From the NCBI GenBank assembly GCA_963933975.1, contig CAWVWE010000007.1, positions 20,593-84,592 on the forward strand: a stretch of DNA of 64,000 bases, written 5' to 3'. Position numbers and translations under genes: made by a program. Under the pieces are notes generated by a model. It saw only the letters and a list, made by a program, of their open reading frames with translations. It was not told the DNA's origin and searched no databases. The stretch comes from UBA10364 sp905182675 (GTDB lineage Bacteria; Bacteroidota; Bacteroidia; Flavobacteriales; Schleiferiaceae). This document shows, piece after piece, positions 57,069 to 64,000 of the stretch (position 1 is the stretch's first letter; every line of letters begins with the position of its first letter).

Positions 57069-60053
57069 ATGCAGAACAAAGGGTTAATTACATTATTCGC
57101 AATCGCTCTGGGGCTGGCATCTTTATACCAGCTTTCTTTTACGTGGGTTGCTAATAGTGTCGCAGGTGACGCGGAAGAGTTTTCCGCAGGCGATTCGAAG
57201 GTGAAAGCCGCTTATTTAGACAGCATGATGTCCCAAGAAGTATATCCTTTTTTAGGATATACCTTAAGTGAAGTCAAAAAACATGAGATGAATCTCGGTC
57301 TTGACCTCAAAGGGGGAATGAATGTGATTCTTGAAGTTAGTGTCAAAGATGTCTTAAAAGGCATTGTGGCGAACTCTAAGGATCCTCTCTTTATTCAAGC
57401 TATTGCAAATACAGATGTCGCACAAAGGGAAGGCCAGGACAACTACCTAAACACTTTCTTCAAAGAGTTTAATGCTCTTTCACAGGAAACGGGTGGTGGC
57501 CGTACTTTAAGTGATGCCGGCTTGTTCGGTACTCCTGAGATGACTGATAAGGTTGGTTTCAATGCTTCTGACGATGCTATTCAAGGTGAGATTCGTAGTG
57601 ATGTTGAAGCTGCTATAGCGAATGTTTTTACGGTTTTGCGTGCACGTATTGACCAGTTTGGTGTTGTTCAACCTAACATTCAGCGGTTAGAAGGTACGGG
57701 TCGTATCTTGGTTGAATTGCCAGGTGTTAAAGACCCTGCCCGTGTTCAAAAACTCTTACAGAGTACAGCAGAGCTCCAGTTTTGGAATATGTACGAAGGT
57801 TCAGAGGTACTTCCTTTCCTGATTAACGTTAATGAACGTCTTCGCGATGTCGTAGCGGCCGAAAACGGGAAAGTTGAAGAAATAGAAGCACCAAATTTTG
57901 ATGATTTAAGTGTAGAAGGAACTATAAATGAGGCGGATAGCACTGTAGCAGATTCCTCTAGCGCCCTAAGTAATAACAATCCATTATTCGAAGTCTTCCG
58001 CCCAATGGTGAGTGAGACAGGTATGTCAATGGAGGGTCCACGCGTTGGTTATTCTCTCATACGTGATACGGCAAAAGTGAATGCCTACTTGAAACGCCCT
58101 GAGGTTATTCTATTGATGAACCAGGAATTGCGCAATGCTGAATTCTTGTGGAGTAACAAGCCTGAGCCTGATTCTGATATCATCACATTATTTGCGATCA
58201 GAGGTAATCGCGAGGGCACACCAGAGCTAGATGGTGCTGTAATTGTTGATGCACGTCCCGACTTGGATGAGTATAATAGAAATATTGTAACGATGGCAAT
58301 GAACGGATCGGGTGCTCAAAAGTGGCAACGCTTAACTGCGGATGCTGCTGCTCAATCACCTAAAAGATCTGTTGCTGTTGTTCTTGATAATTACGTGTAT
58401 TCGTATCCACAAGTTCAAAATGAAATTGCAGGTGGTAGAACTCAAATCACAGGAAACTTCACACCAGAAGAGTCTTCTGATTTAGCAAACATTCTTCGCG
58501 CAGGTAAGCTCGATGCTCCAGCAAGAATTATACAGGCTGATGTTGTAGGTCCATCTCTAGGTAAAGAAGCTATATCTGCATCTATCAACTCTTTCGCCAT
58601 AGCGCTGGCGCTTGTCCTGCTCTACATGTACTTCTATTACAGCGGAGCTGGTTTAGTGGCGAATATGGCACTACTCGTAAATATGTTCTTCATCTTCGGA
58701 ATTCTGAACAGTTTTGGAGCAGTACTGACTCTTCCTGGAATGGCAGGTATTGTATTGACCATTGGAATGGCGGTGGATGCGAACGTAATTATATTCGAGC
58801 GTATTCGAGAGGAGTTGCGTTCTGGAAAAGGTTTACGTGCTGCTTTGGTTGACGGTTATAAGAACTCCAACAGTGCTATTATTGATGCGAACGTAACAAC
58901 GCTTCTCACAGGTATTATTTTATATTCTTTTGGTACTGGACCTATTCGCGGTTTCGCAACCACATTGATCATTGGTATACTGACATCATTATTCTCTGCA
59001 CTATTTATTTCAAGGGTGGTGTTCGAGCGTAGATTAGATGGTAAGAAAACTATCAATTTCTCCACAAAGACTACAAGAGACTGGTATACGAACTTGAGTT
59101 TTGACTTTTTAGCGAAGCGTAAGATTGCTTACGTTGTTTCTACGGTTGTGATCGTTATTGGATTGGGTTCATTATTTACTAATGGTCTAAACCTCGGTGT
59201 AGATTTTGTAGGTGGTCGATCATTTCAAGTGAGATTTGATCAACCTGTTGAGGTTAGTGAAATTTCAGAATCTTTGAGCGGTACGTTGGTGGATGCGGAA
59301 GGAAATAGCTTTAAGCCCGTAGTTAAAACTTTGGGAGAATCTAATCAGGTTATTATTACTACGAATTACCGTATTGACGAAACAGGTATTCAAGTAGATC
59401 AAGATATTGAGGATAAACTTTTCGCTGGTGTATCTGGCTTTTTTGCTGAGCAAATTGCTCGCGAAGACTTCTTTACAGACGCAACAGAAGAGGCTATAGG
59501 TCTTGTGGGATCTAGAGTAGTTGGTCCTACTATCGCTGATGATATTAAGACGGGTGCTATCTATAGTATACTGTTCTCCTTAATTGTTGTGTTCCTTTAC
59601 ATCCTGATGCGTTTCCGAAAATGGCAGTTCTCTTTGGGAGCAGTGGTCGCTTTGTTACATGATGTACTATTCGTTTTAGGGGCGTTCTCTATAGCAGATG
59701 GATTACTTCCATTTCAATTGGAGGTCGATCAGGCATTTATAGCAGCTATATTAACCGTTATTGGTTATTCATTGAATGATACTGTGGTTGTGTTTGACCG
59801 TATTCGTGAAAACTTAGGCGGTCGCACAAAGAACTTAACCGCAGGGGTTAATAAGTCGTTGAACCAGACGTTAAGTCGTACGTTCAATACTTCCTTGACG
59901 ACATTCTTTGTGCTCCTTGTAATCTTCTTGTTTGGAGGTGAAGTAATACGTGGATTTATGTTTGCATTGTTGCTTGGTGTAATTGTGGGTACGTACAGTT
60001 CCCTATTTATCGCTACCCCAGTAATGTTTGATTCTTCTAAAGAAGAAGAGTAA
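57069..60053 (+). CDS. secDF: Fused protein translocase subunit SecDF
   Basis: This 994-residue membrane protein joins SecD and SecF, as usual in Bacteroidota. SecD: first helix, motif LGLDLKGGMNVILEVSV (about residue 78), a large periplasmic P1 domain with VLRARIDQFGVVQPNIQ, then a helix bundle with GMAVDANVIIFERIREE. SecF: helix, LNLGVDFVGGRSFQVRF, periplasmic loop, then GYSLNDTVVVFDRIREN. The complex uses the proton or sodium gradient to help pull preproteins through SecYEG. It is monocistronic, with a strong terminator. Confidence 0.96.
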   Translation: MQNKGLITLFAIALGLASLYQLSFTWVANSVAGDAEEFSAGDSKVKAAYLDSMMSQEVYPFLGYTLSEVKKHEMNLGLDLKGGMNVILEVSVKDVLKGIVANSKDPLFIQAIANTDVAQREGQDNYLNTFFKEFNALSQETGGGRTLSDAGLFGTPEMTDKVGFNASDDAIQGEIRSDVEAAIANVFTVLRARIDQFGVVQPNIQRLEGTGRILVELPGVKDPARVQKLLQSTAELQFWNMYEGSEVLPFLINVNERLRDVVAAENGKVEEIEAPNFDDLSVEGTINEADSTVADSSSALSNNNPLFEVFRPMVSETGMSMEGPRVGYSLIRDTAKVNAYLKRPEVILLMNQELRNAEFLWSNKPEPDSDIITLFAIRGNREGTPELDGAVIVDARPDLDEYNRNIVTMAMNGSGAQKWQRLTADAAAQSPKRSVAVVLDNYVYSYPQVQNEIAGGRTQITGNFTPEESSDLANILRAGKLDAPARIIQADVVGPSLGKEAISASINSFAIALALVLLYMYFYYSGAGLVANMALLVNMFFIFGILNSFGAVLTLPGMAGIVLTIGMAVDANVIIFERIREELRSGKGLRAALVDGYKNSNSAIIDANVTTLLTGIILYSFGTGPIRGFATTLIIGILTSLFSALFISRVVFERRLDGKKTINFSTKTTRDWYTNLSFDFLAKRKIAYVVSTVVIVIGLGSLFTNGLNLGVDFVGGRSFQVRFDQPVEVSEISESLSGTLVDAEGNSFKPVVKTLGESNQVIITTNYRIDETGIQVDQDIEDKLFAGVSGFFAEQIAREDFFTDATEEAIGLVGSRVVGPTIADDIKTGAIYSILFSLIVVFLYILMRFRKWQFSLGAVVALLHDVLFVLGAFSIADGLLPFQLEVDQAFIAAILTVIGYSLNDTVVVFDRIRENLGGRTKNLTAGVNKSLNQTLSRTFNTSLTTFFVLLVIFLFGGEVIRGFMFALLLGVIVGTYSSLFIATPVMFDSSKEEE

Positions 60054-60070
60054 TAAGCAAAAGGAATTTA

Positions 60071-60107
60071 AAAGCCCCGCTGTGCATCGCACAGCGGGGC
60101 TTTTTTT
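60071..60107 (+). terminator. Terminator after secDF
   Basis: A perfect 15-bp stem (AAAGCCCCGCTGTGC / GCACAGCGGGGCTTT) with a 3-base loop is followed by TTTT, extending the T run to seven. It is the strongest terminator in the window. Confidence 0.95.
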
Positions 60108-60111
60108 GTCT

Positions 60112-60119
60112 TAAATTTG
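60112..60119 (+). promoter_or_regulatory. -7-like box just before tatA
   Basis: TAAATTTG matches TAnnTTTG exactly and lies only 4 bases before the tatA ATG, right after the secDF terminator. Use of it would give a leaderless or nearly leaderless mRNA. Confidence 0.35.
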
Positions 60120-60123
60120 AGCT

Positions 60124-60402
60124 ATGGTACAAGTCTTTCTTTTGTTCAATGTAAGTGGTGGTGAGTTTATCATTGTTGCTCTATTATTTTTACTCCTGTT
60201 TGGTCCAAAGCAAATCCCAACCATGGCTCGTTCTGCAGCAAAGCTTATCAAGCAGGTCAAAAACGCAACGAATGATATCAAGCGTGAGATCTTAGATAGT
60301 GCTGAAGATCAAAAATTAACTGAGGTTAAAAAAACCATTAAGGATGGGCGTGATGCTTTTAAGGAAGTTACTGATTCAATAAAACGCGGAACTAAACTGT
60401 GA
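60124..60402 (+). CDS. tatA: Twin-arginine translocase TatA/TatE family protein
   Basis: This 92-residue protein has the TatA layout: a short N-terminal helix (GGEFIIVALLFLLLFGPKQIP, with the FGP hinge), an amphipathic helix (ARSAAKLIKQVKNATNDIKRE) and a charged tail. TatA oligomers form the pore through which the Tat system moves folded proteins. TatA and TatB types cannot be separated surely; the lack of a Glu in the helix start and the short tail favour TatA. The stop overlaps the antiporter start by one base (TGATG). No tatC is nearby. Confidence 0.9.
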   Translation: MVQVFLLFNVSGGEFIIVALLFLLLFGPKQIPTMARSAAKLIKQVKNATNDIKREILDSAEDQKLTEVKKTIKDGRDAFKEVTDSIKRGTKL

Positions 60403-61343
60403 TGGCTCTTTCGTTACTCGCTGGATTTGGTTTGCTGTTATTAGGGGGGGAACTTCTGGTAACAGGAAGTGTTGGTATTGCACACAGACTCCGTATTTCT
60501 AAAGTGGTTATTGGGCTGACTCTGGTTGCATTTGCGACGAGCGCTCCAGAGCTAATCGTTAGTGTTGTTGCTGCTTTAAAAGGTAAAAGTGATATCGCTC
60601 TAGGCAACGTGATCGGTTCTAATATTGCCAATATAGGTTTGATATTAGGCAGCACAGCCTTATTGTTTAAGATGTCCGCACTCCGGACGACTTATAGAAA
60701 CGATTGGATCTTTCTATTGGTGGCGAACGCAATGTTGGGTGTTTTCTTGTATTTCGGAGGTATTTCCGCGGTTCAAGGTGTAATACTGGTTACACTTTTG
60801 ATAGGCTACAACATTTTCAAGATAGTAGGAGCCAGGAAAGAGTCGCTAGTCAAGCCCATGGATGATTTAGATGCTGATTCCATGGCGATAGGTAAAGGTG
60901 TTTTATTCCTTGTTCTCGGTGCGGCTGGACTTAAGTTTGGTGCTCAATTTTTTGTGAATGGTATTTCTGCCATGGCACTGGACTGGGGGTTGAGCGAGCG
61001 ATTTGTTTCAGTAACCATAGTGGCCTTTGGGACCAGCATTCCTGAATTAGCTGCCAGCTTGATGGCAGCGAAAAAGGGTGAGTCCGATATCGCTATTGGT
61101 AATATTATCGGATCTAATATTTTCAATATTCTGAGTGTTTTGGGTATTACCGCTATAGTAAAACCGATCATTATGGAAGATCAGGCTTTATTTACTTTCG
61201 ATTTCCCGTACAGTATTCTCTTAACGTTTCTCATTATTCCGCTCATGGGTCTCTTTAAGGCAGACCGATTGAATCGTCTAGAAGGGGCCATTCTCTTATC
61301 TTTATACATTTTGTTTATTTTATGCTTGATTTTTAGGGGGTAA
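60402..61343 (+). CDS. Calcium/sodium antiporter (CaCA family)
   Basis: This 313-residue membrane protein has about ten helices in two inverted halves. Each half has the alpha repeat: TLVAFATSAPELIVSVVAA with ALGNVIGSNIANIGLILG, and IVAFGTSIPELAASLMAAKKG with AIGNIIGSNIFNILSVLG, where Glu, Asn and Ser line the ion site. It is related to E. coli YrbG (ChaA-unrelated) and the K+-independent Na+/Ca2+ exchangers. The ATG at 60402 overlaps the tatA stop by one base; an alternative GTG lies one codon earlier. It is cotranscribed with tatA. Confidence 0.93.
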   Translation: MALSLLAGFGLLLLGGELLVTGSVGIAHRLRISKVVIGLTLVAFATSAPELIVSVVAALKGKSDIALGNVIGSNIANIGLILGSTALLFKMSALRTTYRNDWIFLLVANAMLGVFLYFGGISAVQGVILVTLLIGYNIFKIVGARKESLVKPMDDLDADSMAIGKGVLFLVLGAAGLKFGAQFFVNGISAMALDWGLSERFVSVTIVAFGTSIPELAASLMAAKKGESDIAIGNIIGSNIFNILSVLGITAIVKPIIMEDQALFTFDFPYSILLTFLIIPLMGLFKADRLNRLEGAILLSLYILFILCLIFRG

Positions 61344-61369
61344 TAGCCCTGAATATTATGTTTAAGTTG

Positions 61370-61400
61370 TTGTACCCCTAAAAATTTAGGGGTACATTTG
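61370..61400 (+). promoter_or_regulatory. glnN promoter with a perfect palindrome in its spacer
   Basis: TTG (61370-61372), a 20-base spacer and TACATTTG (61393-61400) form a full Bacteroidota promoter, 24 bases before the glnN ATG. A perfect inverted repeat, TGTACCCCTAAA (61371-61382) and TTTAGGGGTACA (61385-61396) with a 2-base gap, fills the spacer and overlaps both boxes. It looks like an operator for a dimeric regulator controlling glnN; as RNA only its downstream part would be transcribed. The regulator is not identified. Confidence 0.75.
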
Positions 61401-61424
61401 TTAAAACATAAAAAAATCAATCAT

Positions 61425-63617
61425 ATGCCAACGGTAAGATTCCTTGCATTAGAACAAACAATGGGCCGCAAGCCTAACAACTTTAAGGCGCCTGAGGCTC
61501 GTGTATCAGAGTATTTCGGATCACACGTATTCAATAGAAAGGCAATGCGTGAGCATATGACTTCTGAAGCTTTTAAAGCGGTTGTCGATGCTATGGAAAA
61601 CGGTAGTAAAATTTCAAGAGGAATAGCAGATCAAGTCGCCTCTGGAATGAAAGCTTGGGCCCTTAATTTGGGTGCAACGCATTATACGCACTGGTTCCAG
61701 CCGCTTACAGGATCTACAGCTGAAAAGCATGATTCTTTCTTTGAACCTACGGGTAATGGAGAGGCTATGGAAAAGTTCTCAGGAGGAATGCTGGTTCAGC
61801 AAGAACCTGACGCTTCATCATTTCCTAATGGTGGAATAAGAAATACTTTTGAGGCTCGTGGATATACTGCATGGGATCCTACGTCGCCGGCATTTGTTTT
61901 CGGCAGCACGCTATGTATCCCAACTGTCTTTGTATCCTATACAGGTGAAGCATTAGACTATAAAACACCCTTGTTAAGGGCTCTTCAGGCCGTGGACAGC
62001 GCTTCTACGGCTGTTTGTAAGTACTTCGATAAAAATGTAACCAAGGTAAACGCTACTCTGGGATGGGAGCAGGAATATTTCCTTGTGGATGAGGCATACT
62101 TTCACGCAAGGCCTGACTTAATGCTTGCTGGCCGTGCCCTATTAGGACATGCTCCGGCCAAAGGACAGCAGTTAGATGATCATTACTTTGGATCTATACC
62201 CGAGCGTGCCATTGAATTCATGAAGGAATTAGAATATGAAAGTCGTATTCTAGGGATTCCTGTGAAAACTCGTCACAACGAAGTAGCGCCTGCTCAGTAT
62301 GAGTTTGCACCTGTTTTTGAGGAAGCAAACGTAGCAGTCGATCATAATTCACTCTTCATGGACCTCATGGAAAAGGTTTCACGTCGTCATGATTTCCGCG
62401 TATTACTGCATGAAAAACCATTCGCAAACATAAATGGCTCAGGAAAACATAACAACTGGTCTTTAGCAACGAATACTGGAGTGAATTTATTAGCTCCGGG
62501 GTCTACACCTATGAGTAACTTGATGTTCTTGACGTTCTTTGTCAATAGCATAAAAGCTGTTCATCGACATGCAGATTTGATTAGAGCGTCTATTGGATCT
62601 GCAGGAAATGAACATCGTCTAGGAGCTAATGAGGCTCCACCAGCTATAATATCAGTATTCATTGGTGCTCAACTCAGTAGGGTTCTTGATCAATTGGAAA
62701 ATATTGAAGGAGGAAAGATGACTCCGGATCAAAAGACTGACCTCAAATTAAATGTTGTAGGTAAAATCCCAGATGTTCTTTTGGACAATACCGATCGTAA
62801 CCGCACTTCGCCATTTGCTTTTACAGGAAATAAATTTGAATTGCGTGCAGCAGGTTCAGCTAGTAATTGTGCACAACCTATGACGGTACTTAATTCAGCA
62901 ATGGCGCAGCAGTTGATTGAATTTAAAACAGATGTTGATGGGCTGATCGACAATGACGGTTTAAAGAAGGATGAGGCCATCTTTAGTGTGCTAAAACGTT
63001 ATATAAAGGAAAGCAAGACCATTCGCTTTGAAGGAGATGGATATGGAGATGCATGGAAAGAAGAGGCTGAAAAACGTGGTTTGACTAATGAGCCTTCGAC
63101 GCCGCGCGCGTTGGACGCTTATGTAAGTGAGCAGTCATTGTCTTTATTTAAGCATTTAGGTGTCATGTCACATAGAGAAGCTGAAGCACGTCATGAGATT
63201 CTTTTAGAATCCTACTTCATGAAAATTCAAATTGAATCGAGAGTACTGGGTGATTTAGCGGGTAATCATATTGTACCCACTGCAATTAAATACCAGAACG
63301 TGTTGATTGATAATGTTCAGCGTTTAAAAGATATTATGGACTCGGATACTTTTGAACGTGTCGCGAAAGAGCAATTGGAAATGATTAAAGACATTTCCGC
63401 TAGAATTTCAAATATACTAGGGTCAAAAGAAGCCATGGTTCAAGAGCGAAAAAATGCTAATCTAATGGATGACATGCGTGACAGGGCGATCGCTTACCAC
63501 GATAATGTTAAGCCATATTTTGAAGTCATTCGTTATGAAAGTGATAAGCTTGAATTGATGATAGATGATGAGCAGTGGCCATTACCTAAATTCCGCGAAA
63601 TGCTATACACGAGATAA
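61425..63617 (+). CDS. glnN: Glutamine synthetase type III
   Basis: This 730-residue enzyme makes glutamine from glutamate, ammonia and ATP. It is GSIII, the long form typical of Bacteroidota, known from MPTVRFLALEQTMGRKPNNF, THYTHWFQPLTGSTAEKHDSF, TLGWEQEYFLVDEAYF, the metal and glutamate segments RHNEVAPAQYEFAPVFEEAN and NINGSGKHNNWSLATNTG, and NEHRLGANEAPPAI. The ATG at 61425 is used; a TTG codon at 61398 lies inside the promoter. The spacer palindrome upstream suggests nitrogen control. A terminator follows. Confidence 0.96.
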   Translation: MPTVRFLALEQTMGRKPNNFKAPEARVSEYFGSHVFNRKAMREHMTSEAFKAVVDAMENGSKISRGIADQVASGMKAWALNLGATHYTHWFQPLTGSTAEKHDSFFEPTGNGEAMEKFSGGMLVQQEPDASSFPNGGIRNTFEARGYTAWDPTSPAFVFGSTLCIPTVFVSYTGEALDYKTPLLRALQAVDSASTAVCKYFDKNVTKVNATLGWEQEYFLVDEAYFHARPDLMLAGRALLGHAPAKGQQLDDHYFGSIPERAIEFMKELEYESRILGIPVKTRHNEVAPAQYEFAPVFEEANVAVDHNSLFMDLMEKVSRRHDFRVLLHEKPFANINGSGKHNNWSLATNTGVNLLAPGSTPMSNLMFLTFFVNSIKAVHRHADLIRASIGSAGNEHRLGANEAPPAIISVFIGAQLSRVLDQLENIEGGKMTPDQKTDLKLNVVGKIPDVLLDNTDRNRTSPFAFTGNKFELRAAGSASNCAQPMTVLNSAMAQQLIEFKTDVDGLIDNDGLKKDEAIFSVLKRYIKESKTIRFEGDGYGDAWKEEAEKRGLTNEPSTPRALDAYVSEQSLSLFKHLGVMSHREAEARHEILLESYFMKIQIESRVLGDLAGNHIVPTAIKYQNVLIDNVQRLKDIMDSDTFERVAKEQLEMIKDISARISNILGSKEAMVQERKNANLMDDMRDRAIAYHDNVKPYFEVIRYESDKLELMIDDEQWPLPKFREMLYTR

Positions 63618-63646
63618 TCATTTTTATGATCTAGATTTAGTTAAAT

Positions 63647-63678
63647 AGAAACCCTGCTTCTGCGGGGTTTCTTTTTTT
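63647..63678 (+). terminator. Terminator after glnN
   Basis: A 10-bp stem (GAAACCCTGC / GCGGGGTTTC, one G-U) with loop TTCT is followed by seven Ts, 30 bases after the glnN stop. Confidence 0.9.
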
Positions 63679-63725
63679 ATTTTGGCTATATTAGGCACGC
63701 TTAAACCCTAGTGATAACTATTCTC

Positions 63726-64000
63726 ATGCAAAAAAGATTTTATCAAATACTGGCCCTGGCCTTATTCATGATCCCCACTATATCTAGCGCACAAGAAGCT
63801 GCTATAGAGGATGTTGAAACCACCTTACATAAGACAACGAAACGTGCAGATGAGTACTTTGACGCTAAAGAGTATAGTGTTGCTGTAGAAGCATATTCGA
63901 AAGCGTATTCTAAGGAGAAATCTCGTGATCAAAAACAACGGATTTCGTATAACATGGCTGAATGCTATCGGTTTACGGGTCAATGTAAGCGTGCTGCGAG
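63726..64000 (+). CDS. N-terminus of an exported TPR protein (OmpA/PorE-like candidate)
   Basis: The gene runs off the window: 91 codons are visible from the ATG at 63726. The product has a signal peptide (MQKRFYQILALALFMIPTISSAQ) and a helical TPR-like region with RADEYFDAKEYSVAVEAYSKAY and RISYNMAECYRFTGQ. Bacteroidota OmpA-family proteins of the T9SS component PorE type begin with TPRs, then a PD40 propeller and OmpA domain, so that family is a candidate; PorE of Porphyromonas is a lipoprotein whereas no lipobox is evident here. The assignment is a guess until the rest is read. Confidence 0.6.
   Translation, partial: MQKRFYQILALALFMIPTISSAQEAAIEDVETTLHKTTKRADEYFDAKEYSVAVEAYSKAYSKEKSRDQKQRISYNMAECYRFTGQCKRAA

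Noticed and set aside
61398..61424. TTG start for glnN
   Set aside because: It lies in the -7 element and would add nine residues not seen in GSIII proteins.

Overview
The window reads as chromosomal core genome of a Bacteroidota bacterium, most likely a marine member of the Flavobacteriales. The grounds are: fused GldF/GldG and other gliding or type IX secretion (T9SS) parts; a secreted protein with a T9SS C-terminal sorting domain; a short RpoD without region 1.1, alongside many copies of the Bacteroidota -7 box TAnnTTTG; fused SecDF; type III glutamine synthetase; type B ribosomal protein L31; and a complete sodium-pumping Na+-NQR, which fits a saline habitat. Coding density is very high, with no gene-free stretch above 300 bases. 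Shine-Dalgarno sites are mostly not evident. I see no insertion sequence, prophage, CRISPR array, rRNA or obvious horizontally acquired island.

Layout. Bases 1-5303 (+) carry a SAM hydrolase tail, an ABM-fold protein, a gldF-gldG fusion, a DUF4340 lipoprotein and dnaN. Bases 5300-9107 hold a secreted protein, a ferredoxin divergent from a LuxC-type acyl-CoA reductase, and a beta-helix lipoprotein. Bases 9235-10722 hold L31 and a GlmU-like enzyme. Bases 10730-26034 are all on the minus strand: rpe, rpoD, pnp, rpsO, then the tight run folE-cysS-yidD-PD40 lipoprotein-lgt-DUF192, then a BNR-repeat exoprotein, a FadL-like barrel and a Tyr/Asn/Gly-rich lipoprotein. Bases 26098-28035 (+) are proS, tRNA-Glu and rpsT. 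Bases 28251-45483 mix an acyl-CoA ligase, an amidohydrolase, purL, a histone-deacetylase-like enzyme, pheT, a VTT-like membrane protein, recG, a polyprenyl sugar-phosphate transferase, pepT, an S1/P1 nuclease and a T9SS plug protein. Bases 45588-52738 are nqrABCDEF, apbE and a small Cys-rich membrane protein. Bases 52889-63617 are mdh, a DCC protein, an FG-GAP T9SS cargo protein, secDF, tatA, a Ca2+/Na+ antiporter and glnN. The last 275 bases start a TPR/OmpA-type exported protein.

Working together: NqrA-F need covalent FMN on NqrB and NqrC (supplied by ApbE) and Fe-S or iron insertion, for which the adjacent four-cysteine protein is a candidate. Lgt lipidates lipoproteins, and at least six lipobox proteins lie in this window. 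YidD, SecDF and TatA serve membrane insertion and export. GldFG, the plug protein and the CTD-bearing FG-GAP protein belong to the gliding/T9SS world.

The signals most worth following are a near-perfect 26-bp palindrome filling the glnN promoter spacer, the NqrM-like protein after apbE, the gldF-gldG fusion, a terminator whose loop is the stop codon of a gene, and the repeat-rich lipoprotein coupled to a FadL-like barrel. Most of the window is otherwise conserved housekeeping sequence, and I found no clear undescribed multigene system.
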